NCBI GenBank assembly: GCA_035772405.1
Contig: JAYKKM010000504.1
Location: forward strand, 1 to 64,000
Origin: Chrysogorgia sp. JL179-B06
Taxonomy: Eukaryota > Cnidaria > Anthozoa > Scleralcyonacea > Chrysogorgiidae
Reading direction: 5' to 3'
DNA length: 64,000 nucleotides
This document shows, piece after piece, positions 35,209-48,160 of the stretch. A model generated the notes under the pieces. It did not search any database. It was not told where the DNA came from and saw only the letters and a program-made list of their open reading frames with translations. The position numbers and the translations under genes are program-made. Within the stretch, counting starts at the first letter, position 1. Each line of letters begins with the position of its first letter.

Positions 35209-35531
35209 GTCTGCGTGTAGACGCCTGATTTTTCTTCGTCCTCGTTTCTAGCCCAACTTGCTTCTAAAAGTTGCCACTTTAAACGAGCGCTGCACAATGC
35301 CTTCAGTGCCTGATTGCAGAAATCAATGCATTAAAAATTATCCTTTGTAATATAAGACAAGTGAGCGGGTTTTCTAATTCCAACTGTCTAACATGCCACC
35401 AATGCATACCCATCTCCGCATGCAATATGCGCGCCATGTCCCTAAGTAGCCCGAGTTAACGCCTAGCGGGCGTCTTGTTACGAATAATTCAGAACTTTTG
35501 TGCATGAAGAATTTTGTACTTTAAATTTTAG

Positions 35532-35700
35532 GCCGATCCCCGTTGTAGTTTGTTAACATATGCTAAAAGAACTGTGCTGAATGCAGCTGAAACTTTTAGT
35601 AGTGGAAGGACTGATGGCGATGCAGTTGACTCTATACTGTTTCGAGTTGAGTGGGTGCTTGGTGCGCTGAGCAGGCGGTATCTACTGTACACAATTTATA
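35532..35700 (+). CDS. Exon-like open frame of unknown function (copy B)
   Basis: Counterpart of 23,997-24,203: same TTTTAG acceptor and same residues, with a shift in the A-run that changes the tail. Confidence 0.3.
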
Positions 35701-36649
35701 AAAAACATTGCAAAAAAACGACGACGACGACGATAATAATAATATGTATGAACAGATTCATTGAGATATGGAAAATAGTTCTTTACGAGTAGTGTGCATG
35801 ATGCTAAAATGCCTTCACATAATTTAGTAACAAACAACCTAACTTGCTTCTGGTGCAAGAGGTACCAATCCTAGGATTTCTATTAACCAATAAGTTTCAA
35901 GTCCCGACTTAGGAAATATCAGTTTCCCTGTCATGCTTGAGACCTCTGATCATGACCATCAATATTTAGTTAAATCCACATTCCTGCCAGCTCCATATCA
36001 CAGTAGTCCAATGTGGTACCCACATTGTATATAATATATAATCTATATATATATAATTGACTATATATAATCTATATATACATCTATTACTGTATATAAT
36101 CTATCCACACCAACAATTATCAGGGTAAAATCCCTAATACGTCTTAGTAAATCCAATTTGAATGGACCCCTATATATTTCTACTATATGCATCCGTAGAC
36201 ATTTGAACAAATTTGATTTTTTTAAAGGGCACCCGTTGTATGATAAAGATGCATGACACTTTCTTCCTTCAACAGCCTTTGGTACCTGTATACTAACTAC
36301 TGAGTTGATTGTTTCATGAATCATCAATAGTGTGAGAAAAGTAATTTCTTTCTTAGTGATTGATGGTAGAAACAGCAGTAGACTTCCCCACTATATTCTG
36401 TTGCTGCACCCAAAAATTTAAAAAGTTTGGGCTACATGTATTTAGTTTGATGTCCTATAAAACAATTAAATTCAGACAATACAAAGCTCTCAGAGATATT
36501 GCCAACCGAAAATTTATTCAGTTTGGCAAATGAATGCGCTATTATCTAATTCAAGTAATTTAGAACTAAAAGAAGAGCAACTACGCTATAAATGTTTCAA
36601 ACAGCAAGCGCGCGAGGGGTTGTTGCTAATTGAAAATAAATGCCTATAT

Positions 36650-37795
36650 CATCATCATCATCATGCTGTCGGTCGCGGTGCGACAAAGACTGCTTTCATT
36701 ACATGACAGCCGCTCTCCATTTAGCTCTCTACTGTGAGCGTGATATCCAGGAGTTGTTCTTGATATCTATGTCTCTCAACTTGAGGTTTCTCTTGATGGT
36801 ATCCTTGAACCTGAGACGAGGGCGTCCAATATTTCTGTGACCAGACGACAGTTGAGAGTAGAGGATCTGTTTTGGTAGCCTGTCTGACGACATCCTCTTG
36901 AGGTGGCCAGTCCACCGGAGATTATTTTTGATCAGACGATCTTCCATAGAAGGAAGCCCTGTCCGATCGAGTATTTCCTTGTTTGTCACTTTGTCCTTCC
37001 AGGTTATCCTCCTGATCGAACGCAAATGTCGCATCATGAAGGCATGTAGCTTTTTCACCTGCCGTCTGTATACTGTCCAGGCCTCGGCTCCGTATAGCAG
37101 GGTAGATAGCACGATTGCGCGATAAATCTTTCCTTTGACCCGCGTCGACACATGGTGGTTGTTCCAGAGTCTCTGGCGTAGCCGACCGAAACACGTGCTA
37201 GCCTTGGCAATCCTACTCTGTATTTCAGCATCAATGCATCCATCACTTGATAACGTGCTTCCGAGGTATTTGAATTCCGGGACAGAGTTCAGCTTGTTAC
37301 CATCAACCATGATACCTTCCTCTTGCATGGTTCTACTAGAGTTAGGCTGGTATAGCACTTCCGTCTTCTTGATGTTGATCTTCAGGCCGAACTTCTTAGA
37401 TGCATTGGAGAAAGCATCCACTATTCTCTGGATATCTTCAGCGGAGTTGGCAACCAGTGCACTGTCATCTGCGAACAGCAGCTATCTCACAAGTATCTGA
37501 GTAGTCTTGGTCTCTGAAGTGTGCAACGTTGAAGATGTCAGCCCTCTGTCTTGACTGTATATACACGCCATCCCCCATGCCTCGGAAAGCCTCTTGGAGT
37601 ATTGCCGATAAGAAAATGGAGAAGATACCATTTGTAACACCGAACGTTTCCGAGACGTTCGATACAGTCGGGAGGACTGGACTGTGGCAGATACTGAGGA
37701 AATATGGATGCGCAGACAAGTTCACAACTATGATCGAGGCTCTACACACGGGAATGATGGCAAATGTTAGTGTTGGAGGGGAAGTCTCGGAAACG
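36650..37795 (-). mobile_element. RTE-like LINE insertion with inverted 5' part, copy B
   Basis: Target duplications AAATGCCTATAT (36,638-36,649) and AAATGCATATAT (37,796-37,807). It retains an (ATC)n tail, (ATGATG) on the element strand, and the extra CTGTCGGTCG at its 3' end that copy A has lost by a 26-bp deletion. A short trinucleotide tail is characteristic of RTE-clade elements. Confidence 0.85.
36729..37421 (-). pseudogene. RTE-like reverse transcriptase, C-terminal half, copy B
   Basis: A 230-codon open frame covers KKFGLKINIKKTEVLYQPN, EFKYLGSTLSSDG, LLYGAEAWTVYRR, TWKDKVTNKEILDRTGLPSM and RWTGHLKRMSSD. The FADD catalytic block lies just upstream (37,480-37,430) behind a frameshift, as in copy A. 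It is better preserved than copy A, which has an extra shift at the YLGS block. Confidence 0.85.
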
Positions 37796-39878
37796 AAATG
37801 CATATATACTATTAGTAATATTAGTATCAACCAACTAGTGGTCTATTAAAAATTAGGCATTATGATTGGCTGAGCTACATGTACTAGTGGTCTATTGGTG
37901 ATAGACTATATATAACCGATTGGTGGAGGTTATATAACAATTGCTATTGAAATGCCTATATACTATTAGTATAATTTCTGAGCTTAAGCGAGTTCTGATT
38001 GGCTGACTGGCCAGTAAATCTGAGACGATAGTCACCGCGTAGCGCGGTGACCATCACATCACTAGAAATCATACTTGAAAAAGTATTTTTTGTAACCAAA
38101 CTATATTTATTCGTTCCAGTCCCCTCTCGGAATCATCGTTTTGATGTATGGTTTCTAAAACATGACGATTTTTTTGAAAATGGCGTCTATATAATATTAT
38201 AACTAAAAAAATCCTCAAAAACCTAGCATAAAGACATTGTATATATCAGATTTCTCTCAAGATAGAACTGTCTAAGGGTAAGGAAGTTATTTATTGTATA
38301 ATTATTTGTATTTTTACGTCCGTTTTTGATCGTTAGTGTTTTTTTTGAAAGCTGTCAAGCGTGAAGAAATCATCGAGCATAACACAGTTCAAACTGTCTG
38401 TTTAAAACTTCTCAATTGAATATTCAGCTCAAGCCTGAAATTATACTAAAACAATTAGTCATCTCAGTCTCGGTGATTATCGTTATATTTACCTATATTT
38501 ACCTCGATAAATATTCAACGATAGTCACCTCGACTTCAGTGACTAATTGTTGAATGGTAATATACTAATTGAAATGAAATGCCTAGTATATACTATTAGT
38601 AATATTAGTATCAACCAAATAGTGGTCTATTAAAAATTAGGCATTCTGATTGGCTGAGCTACTAGTGGTCTATTGGTGATAGACCACTAGTAGCGTTATC
38701 CAATCAAGAAACTTCTTATAAGTGGTCAACAGGAATATTCCTATCATAACCAATCAGAAGCCACAACATATTCACGCTGCAAGCAAAACCTGAAATCTAC
38801 TCCAAACATGGCGTCCGCTAAAATTTATATACGAGTGATAAATCATGAAAACCTTTGCCCGAAATTAGTAATGGGAAATTGTTCAGTTTGACATTTTCGA
38901 ATATGAAAATAAATTCGCTTATGTCTAAGGAGTATATCTACACCAAATTTGAAGCAAAGTAATTATAATCTCGTTTTTTTGTGAGCGATTATTTATCATG
39001 TACCATCGAGCTACTCTACATTTTGAATGGGGATACGTGTACAAACAAAAATTAGGTGAAACCATCTGAAAATTTGGAACAATATTTGATAAGACGTATT
39101 TACGAAGAAAGAAAGGTTGTTTATGGTTGATACTAAAACAATTAGGAAACACGTCCTCCTTGCCTCGTTGTCTACTATCTGCTCTTAGTAGAAAATGACC
39201 ATGATCCATTAGAAATGCTGCATTTTGATTGGCACTCAACAGTTGTCTATTCGTGATAGACGTGCTGAAAACAATGGCAGAAAACTCTCGTTTTGGGGAG
39301 GTTTCAGATGAGTTTTTGGAGAATATTTTGGAGAATGCATGATTTGTAATATTAAACAATTAGACAACTCGTCATCTCGTTGTCTATGAGTGATTAGTAT
39401 ACACCCAACCATTGTTCATTACAAATACTGCATTCTGATTGGCTACTCAACCATTGTCTACTCGAGATGGAAAACGTTTGGGAAAAATAGGTCCGCAATG
39501 CGAACATGTGGGTACCGCATGGAACATTAATGGGTCAGCCTTGTCAATGAGTAATGAGCATGGGATTGGGGTGTTACCACTACTGAAATATCCAAATCTG
39601 TAATACTAACTGAAATATTAGTATTATTCGTTTATACTGGGGCATTTATCTCCACTATGGAATCACTGCCATGGAGGCTCTTTATTATTATATTGATGTG
39701 GTGCCTGAAAAGTGTCTATGAAATTACTGTATTTGAAAGAACACTTAAAATAATGAAAAATGGCTTTTTATGTTTAATTATACGCTTTATATAATTTGAT
39801 CTGTGACGTCACAATTTGGACACAGCATTATAAAAACAAAACTGAAAATCAGGCATATCTTCAGACTGGTTCAACTAA

Positions 39879-40099
39879 CTGTTTTATTGTTTTAAACAGT
39901 ATTGTTACATTGGAAATCATGAGAAAAGGATGTCAACTTCCTAAAACTAAATAAGTTGCTGTAAATGTGGTTGAAAACAAAGAATTGTTATAACGGAAGA
40001 GAGTAATCTGGAAACTAATCCGTTACCATAGCAACCACATTAGAACCATTACAATGTTTAGTTTTCTTGATTGAGTAAGTCAGCAAGGTTTGAATCTAT
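39879..40099. other. 221-bp segment inverted relative to copy A
   Basis: Reverse complement of 28,338-28,558 with colinear flanks. Confidence 0.9.
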
Positions 40100-40180
40100 T
40101 TACTGCAACGACAAAAAGTAGAAAACTTTGTTTCTATACAAAGTAGTGGCCTGGGAACAAAATCTGTTACCATGGGAACC

Positions 40181-40835
40181 AAGCGCGCAACCAGGATTTT
40201 TGAAAGGGGGTCGTTTTCACAACAGTAACGACGATGCTCTAGGGGGGTCCGCGGGATGCACCCCCCGAATTTTTTTGAAATTTGGGTCTCTAAAACGGCA
40301 TTTACTGCATTTTGAGGACACTTTTGAGCAAAAACGAAATTCTTATTTTTAAGAAACATTTGGTCCAAATGAGATTAGACTTGCATTTTAATATTGTTTG
40401 AGAAAACGTTTGGTAATTTGGAAGTGTAAATTAGGTGGCACAGTTTTCTTTTATCCATATTAACCTCAAGTATTCCATCCAATCTAGCGAAATATCGAAT
40501 CGTGGCATCGTGCTCGAAAAATTCGTATAAAACAAGATGGCCGTGCACCAGTCTTGTTCCCAGAGCCTTCCGGTCGCGCACGGAAATGTGTCAGTCCCGA
40601 GCCCTCGGCCACATCGGCGGAGGAACATATGCATGAAATCGAAACAAGATCGTGAACAACGTAACAAGATCGTGACAAACCCTTTTGCAAATTTTATAAA
40701 TTTGGAGCTTTATATAATTCAAGTTAAAAAAAATTAAATAGTGCTGTAAAAGTAACTTTTGACCTCCAAAATTTTCCCTCGTGCCTCCAAAAGGGGGGTC
40801 GGTCTCCCCCCGACCCCCTCCTTGTTGCGCCCTTG
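40181..40835. mobile_element. Non-autonomous DNA transposon with 9-bp target duplication, copy B
   Basis: ATGGGAACC at 40,172-40,180 and 40,836-40,844. The left tip, AAGCGCGCAACCAGGA, is closer to the right tip than in copy A. Confidence 0.75.
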
Positions 40836-41262
40836 ATGGGAACCTAATAACAACAATCTCAATGCAGAGTATTGTTGACTCAGTAAGTCTGCATGGTTTG
40901 GTTTATTTTGGTTTATTTGGTTTGGTATTATTTTATTTGGTTTGGTATTTGTTTTGAGCCAGTTTAGTCAAACCAATCCGAAGATATGCCGGATTTTGAG
41001 TTTTGATGTAATGCTGTGTCCATCTTGTTACATCACAGCTCAAGTTACATGAAATGTATGTAATAACTCGAGAATGGCATAAGATACGATAGTTGTGTAA
41101 AAGCTATTTTTCATTATTGTTGTTCGTAAGCTAACAGCAGAATTAACTAAATCAGCAGAGAATTAATACATTTGTAAAATCCATTTTTAATACAAACATA
41201 CATTACCATTATTACATGTCATGGATAATTAATCGGTTAATGATTCACCACAGGTTGATGCA

Positions 41263-41732
41263 TGGATCAATTCTTCCTGTAACCATGCCCCGGGGACAAT
41301 GCAGAAAATCAAATCCCGGGGGTGGGGAATTGTTTTATTATTTTTTGCCCGGGGTATGGCGGCCGCCCTTGGAAGTCTGGTAACTAAAGTAAAGTATTCA
41401 TATTCAAAATGGCGACAAAAAAAGTTGCAGAAAATCGACTTACTGGGGGGGGGGGGGGCTGAAAATGCGAAACGAACTAGAGCTCAAAGGAAGCAGTAAC
41501 AGAAATGAGCCGCCGGTTAAGTTAAATTTACATTTGATATTAAAATTTGTCTAATTATACATTTATTTGATGTTAAAACTCATGTGTATTTGTATTGTTT
41601 CCGGCTTGCCCCAAGCACCGGAAGTACACTTAATATCGAACCAGGGGTGGGGAATTTGCAATGAGCTTTGATAATAAATACAAATCCCCGGGGTATTGCC
41701 CGGGGAGGATGATTACAGGAAGAATTGATCCA
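41263..41732. mobile_element. Complete MITE at the right edge of copy B
   Basis: Terminal inverted repeats of about 40 bp (TGGATCAATTCTTCCTGTAA and its complement, each followed by a CCCCGGG-type block). The 470-bp element includes a run of 13 G at about 41,445. Non-coding. Confidence 0.75.
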
Positions 41733-43086
41733 GGCATTAAAAGACACAAGTTTTCTCATTTATAATACAATGTTAGGAACATCAGTCAACAACAACTTGA
41801 ATACAATTACTGCAGAGAAGAACCATTCTATAATGCTGAAATCATCTTAATGATGTTCATAATCTTGGCACAAATTATTACTTGGGAGCTTTTGACCATC
41901 TTGAAATGATTGTCTGACATTGTCAACACTGAAACAATCAATTGTTAACAAGCAACATTCATAGTTGGTTTCTAAACCAAAAAATAAGTTTGTAAATGCA
42001 TTTTTTGACAAACATAAGAGCCAGCAGCATAGTTAACAACAAAATATCTTTATTTACTGAACCTTTAATTGCAACCATACAAACAATTCACATGAAACAA
42101 AATATTGTTCAAGCCAGACGAATTACAATTATAAATATGTTTACCGGTAATGTATTTAACGATCAATGACTTTGCTATACACTGTTTACCAGCATTGTCG
42201 CCTAACTTAGACTGACTTCCTCACCTGAAACAGATGGATATACTGTACAACATTTGAATTTGACGAATAAATATAAAACAAAAACAGCCACAGACAGTAT
42301 AAACATAGCTACTCAGGAGCGAAGCTAAGCACATCAATTTATGATCAAAGAAATACCTACAGAAATACCTGAAAACGAGAAAGATACAACTTACCTTTAT
42401 TGTAAACTACACAAGTTCAAGAAAGACAAGACGTTTTGAGGATTGTCGAAAACTTCTCCGAAAAGCCAATACGCACAGTCTCGATCAGAACTGACAGAAG
42501 ACACGCCGGGAATTATTAAGCCAAAAACCATAACGCACTCGATCAGACGACACCACGAAGATCATGAGCATTCCCGACTTACATTGTCGACAAGTTAAGG
42601 TTTTTCGAGATTTTCTACCGTAGTTTGTACACACAAGAATCCTTCGATGATCGATATTTATGCCCTAACGATGGAGACGACATTTTCCGACGAATTCCGA
42701 ATTAGGATCTGAGTTGTGCAGTAGTAATTTCGATGTTGAACCCCTAACTACCTAGATAAACGGCTACCTCAACGCCGTGACTATATGGGTACCGCTGACC
42801 GCGGTACCCACAAAAATGAAAACAAAGCTGAAAAATATGGCAGTAAACTCTCGTATATGCAGACGTTTCGCAACATATTCGTCACACTACATATTCATCA
42901 GTTTACACTAGAAAAACGCTCTAGAAAAACGTCTGTCACAGTTTGTCCGACCACGACATGGAGGCTAGACACACCAAGGCTGTCATTGGTCGAAAATCTG
43001 ATCTCTCCATTCAATCGTACAGCTCGAGGGCTTCTTTCCAGCAGAAGGAAAACATGTCGAATAGTCTAAGTCGCTTCGTCAAGTGC
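41733..43086. other. No gene recognised
   Basis: Unique-looking AT-rich sequence. It contains the hairpin GGGTACCGC-TGACC-GCGGTACCC at 42,787-42,809. The ORF at 42,785-43,069 has no recognisable domain. Confidence 0.4.
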
Positions 43087-43733
43087 TCTGATTGGTCAAT
43101 ACCCGTGTTTGGATAAGAGTATCCAAACACGGGAATTTTGAGGTCGATCTTGTACACACAAAAAGCAAATCATGCCGACCCATCATCGTTTTTAAACATT
43201 TATTAACATTCTATACATATGCACAATAACTATAAATAAAATATAGCAATCTTCCCTGTTAATTTTCACAGGATTTTGCAAAAATAGGCCGAAATTTTGA
43301 AGTATTTAAATTGGACAAAGCAACGCTAAAAGTGAACGAGAATTTCCATTTAATTTGTGAGGGCGGCGTTTACCTTATTGAAAGTTTCAATAAAACCCTA
43401 AAACACAACACTTTTATAGATATAGTCCACGAAGAGAACATGGAAAAGGTGTAAAATTATGTTTATTTTACCTCTCGTCGGACAGGATATATTCACGAAG
43501 GACATATTCACGACAGGATATATTCACGAAGAAACCATTCATTTTGTTCTGGTAACCAACAAAAAATCACCGAACAACACTTCGACAGTGAGAGAAAACC
43601 ACAAAAAAGATTCTGTGTTGTAGGATATATAGGCTAGGCAAACTCACAACATCACTTTACATCTGCAGCAATCCAACATAAAGTTAAACGGTATATTTTC
43701 GTGATTAAATCCATCTGGAAATATCTTTTTCAG

Positions 43734-44560
43734 CATGTTTTCCTGATGTTTTTACCACTTCAAACTTATTTTTGGCTGTGTTGTCGTCAGCATCATAAAT
43801 CATAATAGGAAACCATCCATGATTGGCCGATTAGCTTAGAAGGACATGAAAGACCTCCCCTGATTGGTAGTTGACGGTTTTTGGGAGAATTGCAATGTTG
43901 ATATAATTATATCAATAACTTTTAGTGATATTTCTCTGTGGTTATTTTATAAAAGAAATACCTAATGGTTTTCCGTGTTTGGATACTCTGATCCAAACAC
44001 TTGGGATGTTGCTCGACTTTCGAAAAGCTAAAAACACTCGCCTAGCGGCTGTGTTTTTTTACGCTTTTCTCAAGTCTCGCAACATCCCGCGTGTTTAAAT
44101 CAGAGTATCCAAACACGGAAAACCATTAGGTATTTCTTTAATCTGCAACAATAATCTTCATAATTTATCATCATTTTTATTATTTATACTTATCCATGCA
44201 TTGTTTAAGAAATACCTAATGGGTTTTCGTGTTTGGATAACTTGATCCAAACACGCGGGATGTTGTGAGACGTGAGAAAATCGTAAAAAAACAAGAGCCG
44301 ATAGGCGAGTGCTTTTAGCTTTTCGAAAGACGAGCAACATCCTAAGTGTTTGGATCACGTTATCCAAACACGGAAAACCATTAGGTATTTCTTTTATAAA
44401 ATAACCAGAGAAATATCACTAAAAGTTATTAATATAATTAGATCAACATTGCAATTCTCCCAAAATCAATACTAATCGGCTAATCATCTATTGACGCTGA
44501 CGACAGCAAAGAGCCGAAAATAACCTTGAGCGGTAAAAACATCAGGAAAACATGTTTAAA
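43734..44560. repeat. Nested palindrome with about 410-bp arms
   Basis: The arms begin CATGTTTTCCTGATGTTTTTACC on the left and mirror it at 44,535-44,557, with the centre near 44,150. Each arm includes AGAAATACCTAATGG-GTTTTCGTGTTTGG type ends and an internal GGATGTTGCTCGACTTTCGAAAAGC-type sequence. The arms differ by scattered substitutions. Only the central 60 bp is unpaired. Confidence 0.8.
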
Positions 44561-45127
44561 ACTCATTGATTACTGGTCAAAAATGCCATAAATTGAGTGC
44601 ACCTCTCCCTCGGCTTGTTTCTCAACAAGTGTCCACAAGTACAAAACAAGCTATACCTCGTTTTAAAGCTTATTGAATAAGCTTTCAAAATTGTAATTTA
44701 TTTTTAAAAAAAACCAGTACATTTTGACATAAATTTGCATAATTTAGCATAAATTATAAAAATGTGGCTTCAAAATTTAGGCATGAACTTATCTGTGTTC
44801 CACATATTGCAGTGTATAGTAAAAATTTAACGCCACAAAGTTACATTTATCTATTAGCAACATGTCCAGCAAGTATGGCTGAAAAGGAATAAAAGGAACA
44901 GAAGTTACGGCTGTTTATATAACCCTTCTCGAAACCGTCAAAATGTAGCAAAAAACGATAGTACACATAAATGTATCTTTTTTTGAAATGTATGCAGGAA
45001 AATAATAGTATACATAGAATATTGTGTCCATGATACTTTATATATGTTCCTGCACTTTGATTTTTAAAAAAATTTTAATATTTTTTTAAATTAAAAAAAA
45101 AATTTTTTTATTGTATGTTATCATTAT

Positions 45128-45772
45128 TTATATTATATCATGTATATGGTAATTATTCATGATATGCGCATAACTATAATATATAAGTTTCATAACTACA
45201 TCATACCCCAGGCCCTTATCACTAACAGTTTCCGCAGCATGCCTACCAATATACACGTCGAAGTCAACGGTATATCCATTACTGCTATCGGCCAAAACCC
45301 AAAGTTTTATCCCCCACTTAGTGTGCTTATCCCTGATGTACTGCCTAATGCCAGACCTATGTCTAGATTTAACCATACGTTCATCAATGGCAACACTCTG
45401 TTTGGGCTGATACAAACTGACGCACCGGGATTTGAAATAGGTGATGAACGCATTTACTTTCCGCAACTTATCCCCGGGGGCTTCGGCATTTGGGTCTACA
45501 ACATGCAAAAAGGCCATGAGAGCACTAAACCTATCCCTTGACATTATGGCCCGGGCCCACAATCCATGGTATGGTGACTTAGTACTGCAATAATTAAACT
45601 GTGCATTTACCCGCACTAAACCAAAATAAAGAAGAAGAGCAATTAGTCTATCTATCTCTTCAGGGGTAGTTTCTTGCCAACTACCATCAAACTTTGTGTA
45701 GGTGCTGTGTGTACCTGATGCAATGTGTGTGTAAGCATATGTGTTTGTATGAGCTACTATACTAGCTAACAT
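45128..45772 (-). pseudogene. piggyBac transposase, partial catalytic domain (DDE_Tnp_1_7 type)
   Basis: The 214-residue frame contains TPEEIDRLIALLLYFGLVRV, MSRDRFSALMAFLHVVD, then KQSVAIDERMVKSRHRSG, which bears the first catalytic Asp in the usual 'S-x-D-E-x-M' context. GIKLWVLADSSNGYTVDFDV and GLGYDVVMKL follow. Straight after, the frame switches to unrelated Tyr/His-rich residues and stops, where the family continues with the second catalytic Asp. The protein is therefore catalytically dead. A T7 run at about 45,790 breaks the link to the upstream segment by one base. Confidence 0.85.
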
Positions 45773-45789
45773 TTCTACACTAAAAAAAA

Positions 45790-46130
45790 GATGAAAAACT
45801 CACTAGCAGTGGTCATGGTACCTCTAACTGTGGGCTGATCAAAGTGTACTCCGGGTGGGCGGGTTGGCTGAAATGCTGGAATGTCATTTCCAACATCAGA
45901 GTCCCCATAGCTCATCCAAGCTGGGGCCGTAACCTGGCCCCTTCCCCTAGCCCGACCCCTACCACTTGCCGTACCACTGGGAACTCCAGCCTCCCCCCCT
46001 TGTACAGGAACCGCAGCTTGGGCCCTACCCCGGCCCCTACCACGGGGAACCCTGGCCTGCCTACCATTACCACAGACCCGACTGCTGGTTCCAACCTCAC
46101 CACCAGCATCAGGAATTATATAAGTATCTC
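45790..46130 (-). pseudogene. piggyBac transposase, Gly/Arg-rich N-terminal segment
   Basis: Minus strand frames carry a Gly/Arg-rich tract (RGRGRGRAQAA, then SGRGRARGRGQ after a shift). WMSYGDSDVGNDIPAFQPTR and the conserved PPGVHFDQPTVRGTMTTASE lead into the catalytic domain. At least two frameshifts are present. Confidence 0.65.
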
Positions 46131-46597
46131 ATGCAGTAAACAATGGTATCAAATAATTAGCTAACAAGTAGTTTCTTCACAACATCTTATTCAGCATAAT
46201 AGCTCCGTCTCTCAGTCGTGAAATAGTACTTTTAGTACTCCAAATATGTTCTCAGTTATATATAGAAGACATTTCCTGGGAATACACAACTACACAAGGC
46301 TTCAAATGTAAAAATACCATTGGGGTATTTAAATTTTGTCGCTAACAATAGGCCATGCGTCACAGAATTAGCACGCTTGATAATCCGTCTCTGCAGCGCT
46401 CGCACGATTTTGTGTTTCTTGCTCATAACACAACCGTTTTTACCAAAGAAAAGTTCTCGATACATCTCCGAACAATTTCTTGATATGATAAGCAATGTTT
46501 CAAACACAATATATGAATATATCGACTAAAATTACATCGCTTCCCAAACACGCAAAAAATATTTCCGACATGGCCGCGTGGCATATTTTAGACTCAC

Positions 46598-46752
46598 CTC
46601 GTTAGTTCGTCGAAATCCATCAGTTGGTGGTCGATGTCCGATTCTTCTCCGCTTGACATTCCTCCACGATCACTATCACATTCATTCATATCTACTAAAA
46701 CCTCCAAAACCTCTTCAGCAGTGAAACGAACCCTCTTAGGACGTCTCGCCAT
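46598..46752 (-). CDS. piggyBac transposase exon 1
   Basis: It starts at ATG 46,752 and encodes MARRPKRVRFTAEEVLEVLV followed by an acidic stretch (DMNECDSDRGG, GEESDIDHQLMDFDE). It ends at a near-perfect donor, GAG|GTGAGT (46,592-46,597). A basic nuclear-localisation-like start followed by acidic residues is usual for piggyBac N termini. The exon itself is intact. Confidence 0.7.
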
Positions 46753-47649
46753 TGTGAAGAAGTGAAGGTCAGGTTGCGCGACACGCTGTGTTTGGCAACC
46801 GCCACCTAACAAGGCAGCCAATCAGTGCGTTTGTTATTTCCAACTGACCAATCACAGTTCTTTAGATAGCCCAGACTCTCAGCTTCAAATCAAGCCGCTT
46901 TTTATATTTTTCCGATGAATTCCGACGGTTAAAACGACCGATTTAATCTATGGGTCAGTGGTGACCCCATGATTACCCAGCCAGTAATCAAAGAGTAGAA
47001 ATATGGAAAAGATTTTTCAGACGGATTTAATCACGAAAATATGCCATTTAGCATTATGTTGGATTACTGCAGATGTAATGTGATGTTGTGAGTTTGCCTA
47101 GTGTTCATATTCCTAAACACAGAATCTCTCAAGTGTTGTTCGGTGATTTTTTGTTGGCTTTAAGAACAAAGTGAATGGTTTCTTCTTTTATCCTGCCCGA
47201 CGAGAGGTAAAATAAACATTTTACACCTTTTCCATGTTCTCTTGGTGGACTATATCTATAAAAGTGTTGTCTTTTTGGGTTTTGTTGAAACTTTCAATAA
47301 GGTAAACGTCGCCCCCACATGCAAATTATACGGGATTTCTTGTTCGCTTAGCGTTGCTTTATCCACTCTAAATACTTATAATTCCTATATATTTTCGACC
47401 TTTTTGTAAAAATTGACAGTGAAGATTGCTATATTTTATTTATAGTTATTGTGCATCTCTAGTACGTTAATAAATGTTTAAAAACGATGATTGGCCGCCA
47501 TGATTTGCTTTTTGTATGACACGACCTCAAAATCCCCGTGTTTGGATAACCTGATCCAAACACGGGTATTAGCCAATCAGAACATGCGTAGCATACTTGT
47601 TATTTTATGATAGATTGTACTGCGTAATAAGTGTTGAAATACAAATCGA

Positions 47650-48160
47650 AAACTCTATAAGATTAGTCTACTGCTGAAATATTAGTGACATTTAGCGTCA
47701 CGATAATCTCGGGAAACGGCAAAGCTGTGTGCGCGCACAGCTACCTCACGAAGCTTGTCGACGTTGTCATCAACGATGCCCTCCGATTAATTACCGGATG
47801 TATGGTGCCCACGCCAGTCGAAATGCTCCCCGTCCTCACTGGAATACCTCCCAGTCTAATCAGGAGAGAACATGCGGAACTAAAACTCGCGGCAAAAGCC
47901 TACCAACCTTATTCACTAGTGCCGATACCGGTTCCAGACGATGCCCCTCCTCAACGAATCCGCCGAGTTTCACCACTCTCGCCAGTTATACGACCTTTAG
48001 TTGTTAAAAACCCTTACCGTAAGTCACCGCTAGAATGGTTCCAAAACGTTGAAACGTGAAACGCGAACGGCAAACCTGACGACGGCAAGACCATAGTTAC
48101 GTAACATCTTGAGGTTTGCCTGAAAAAACGCCATGCTAAATGTCCCTAATGTGGGGGGTT
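47650..48160 (+). pseudogene. LINE reverse-transcriptase C-terminal fragment
   Basis: The frame 47,685-48,059 has the conserved non-LTR tail: TKLVDVVINDALRLITGCMV, PVEMLPVLTGIPPSLIRREH, then AELKLAAKAY. It ends in NPYRKSPLEWF-like residues. The following sequence in another frame has a CCHC-like remnant (KKRHAKCPxCGG). Upstream RT motifs are missing: a 5'-truncated copy. Confidence 0.75.

Larger units (their letters stand above)
44566..46991 (-). mobile_element. piggyBac element with truncated transposase
   Basis: Ends TTGATTACTGG (44,566) and CCAGTAATCAA (46,981-46,991). It carries transposase exon 1, a middle segment and the N-terminal part of the catalytic domain on the minus strand. The C-terminal half (remaining catalytic Asp residues and the Cys-rich domain) is deleted. 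It shares flanks with the deleted element at 5,312-6,559. Confidence 0.8.
43087..47581. mobile_element. 4.5-kb foldback structure with about 0.6-kb inverted arms
   Basis: The left arm 43,087-43,733 and right arm 46,995-47,581 are inverted repeats with indels. Both start TCTGATTGG(T/C)(C/T)AATACCCGTG and include matched stretches such as AAACATTTATTAAC-type and GGAAAAGGTGTAAAA motifs. Each outer tip is itself a hairpin (CCCGTGTTTGGATAAGAGTATCCAAACACGGG spread over 43,102-43,133). The interior holds a second palindrome and a piggyBac element. Confidence 0.8.

Noticed and set aside
45140..45541. 133-residue plus-strand ORF
   Set aside because: It is the antisense shadow of the piggyBac transposase frame.
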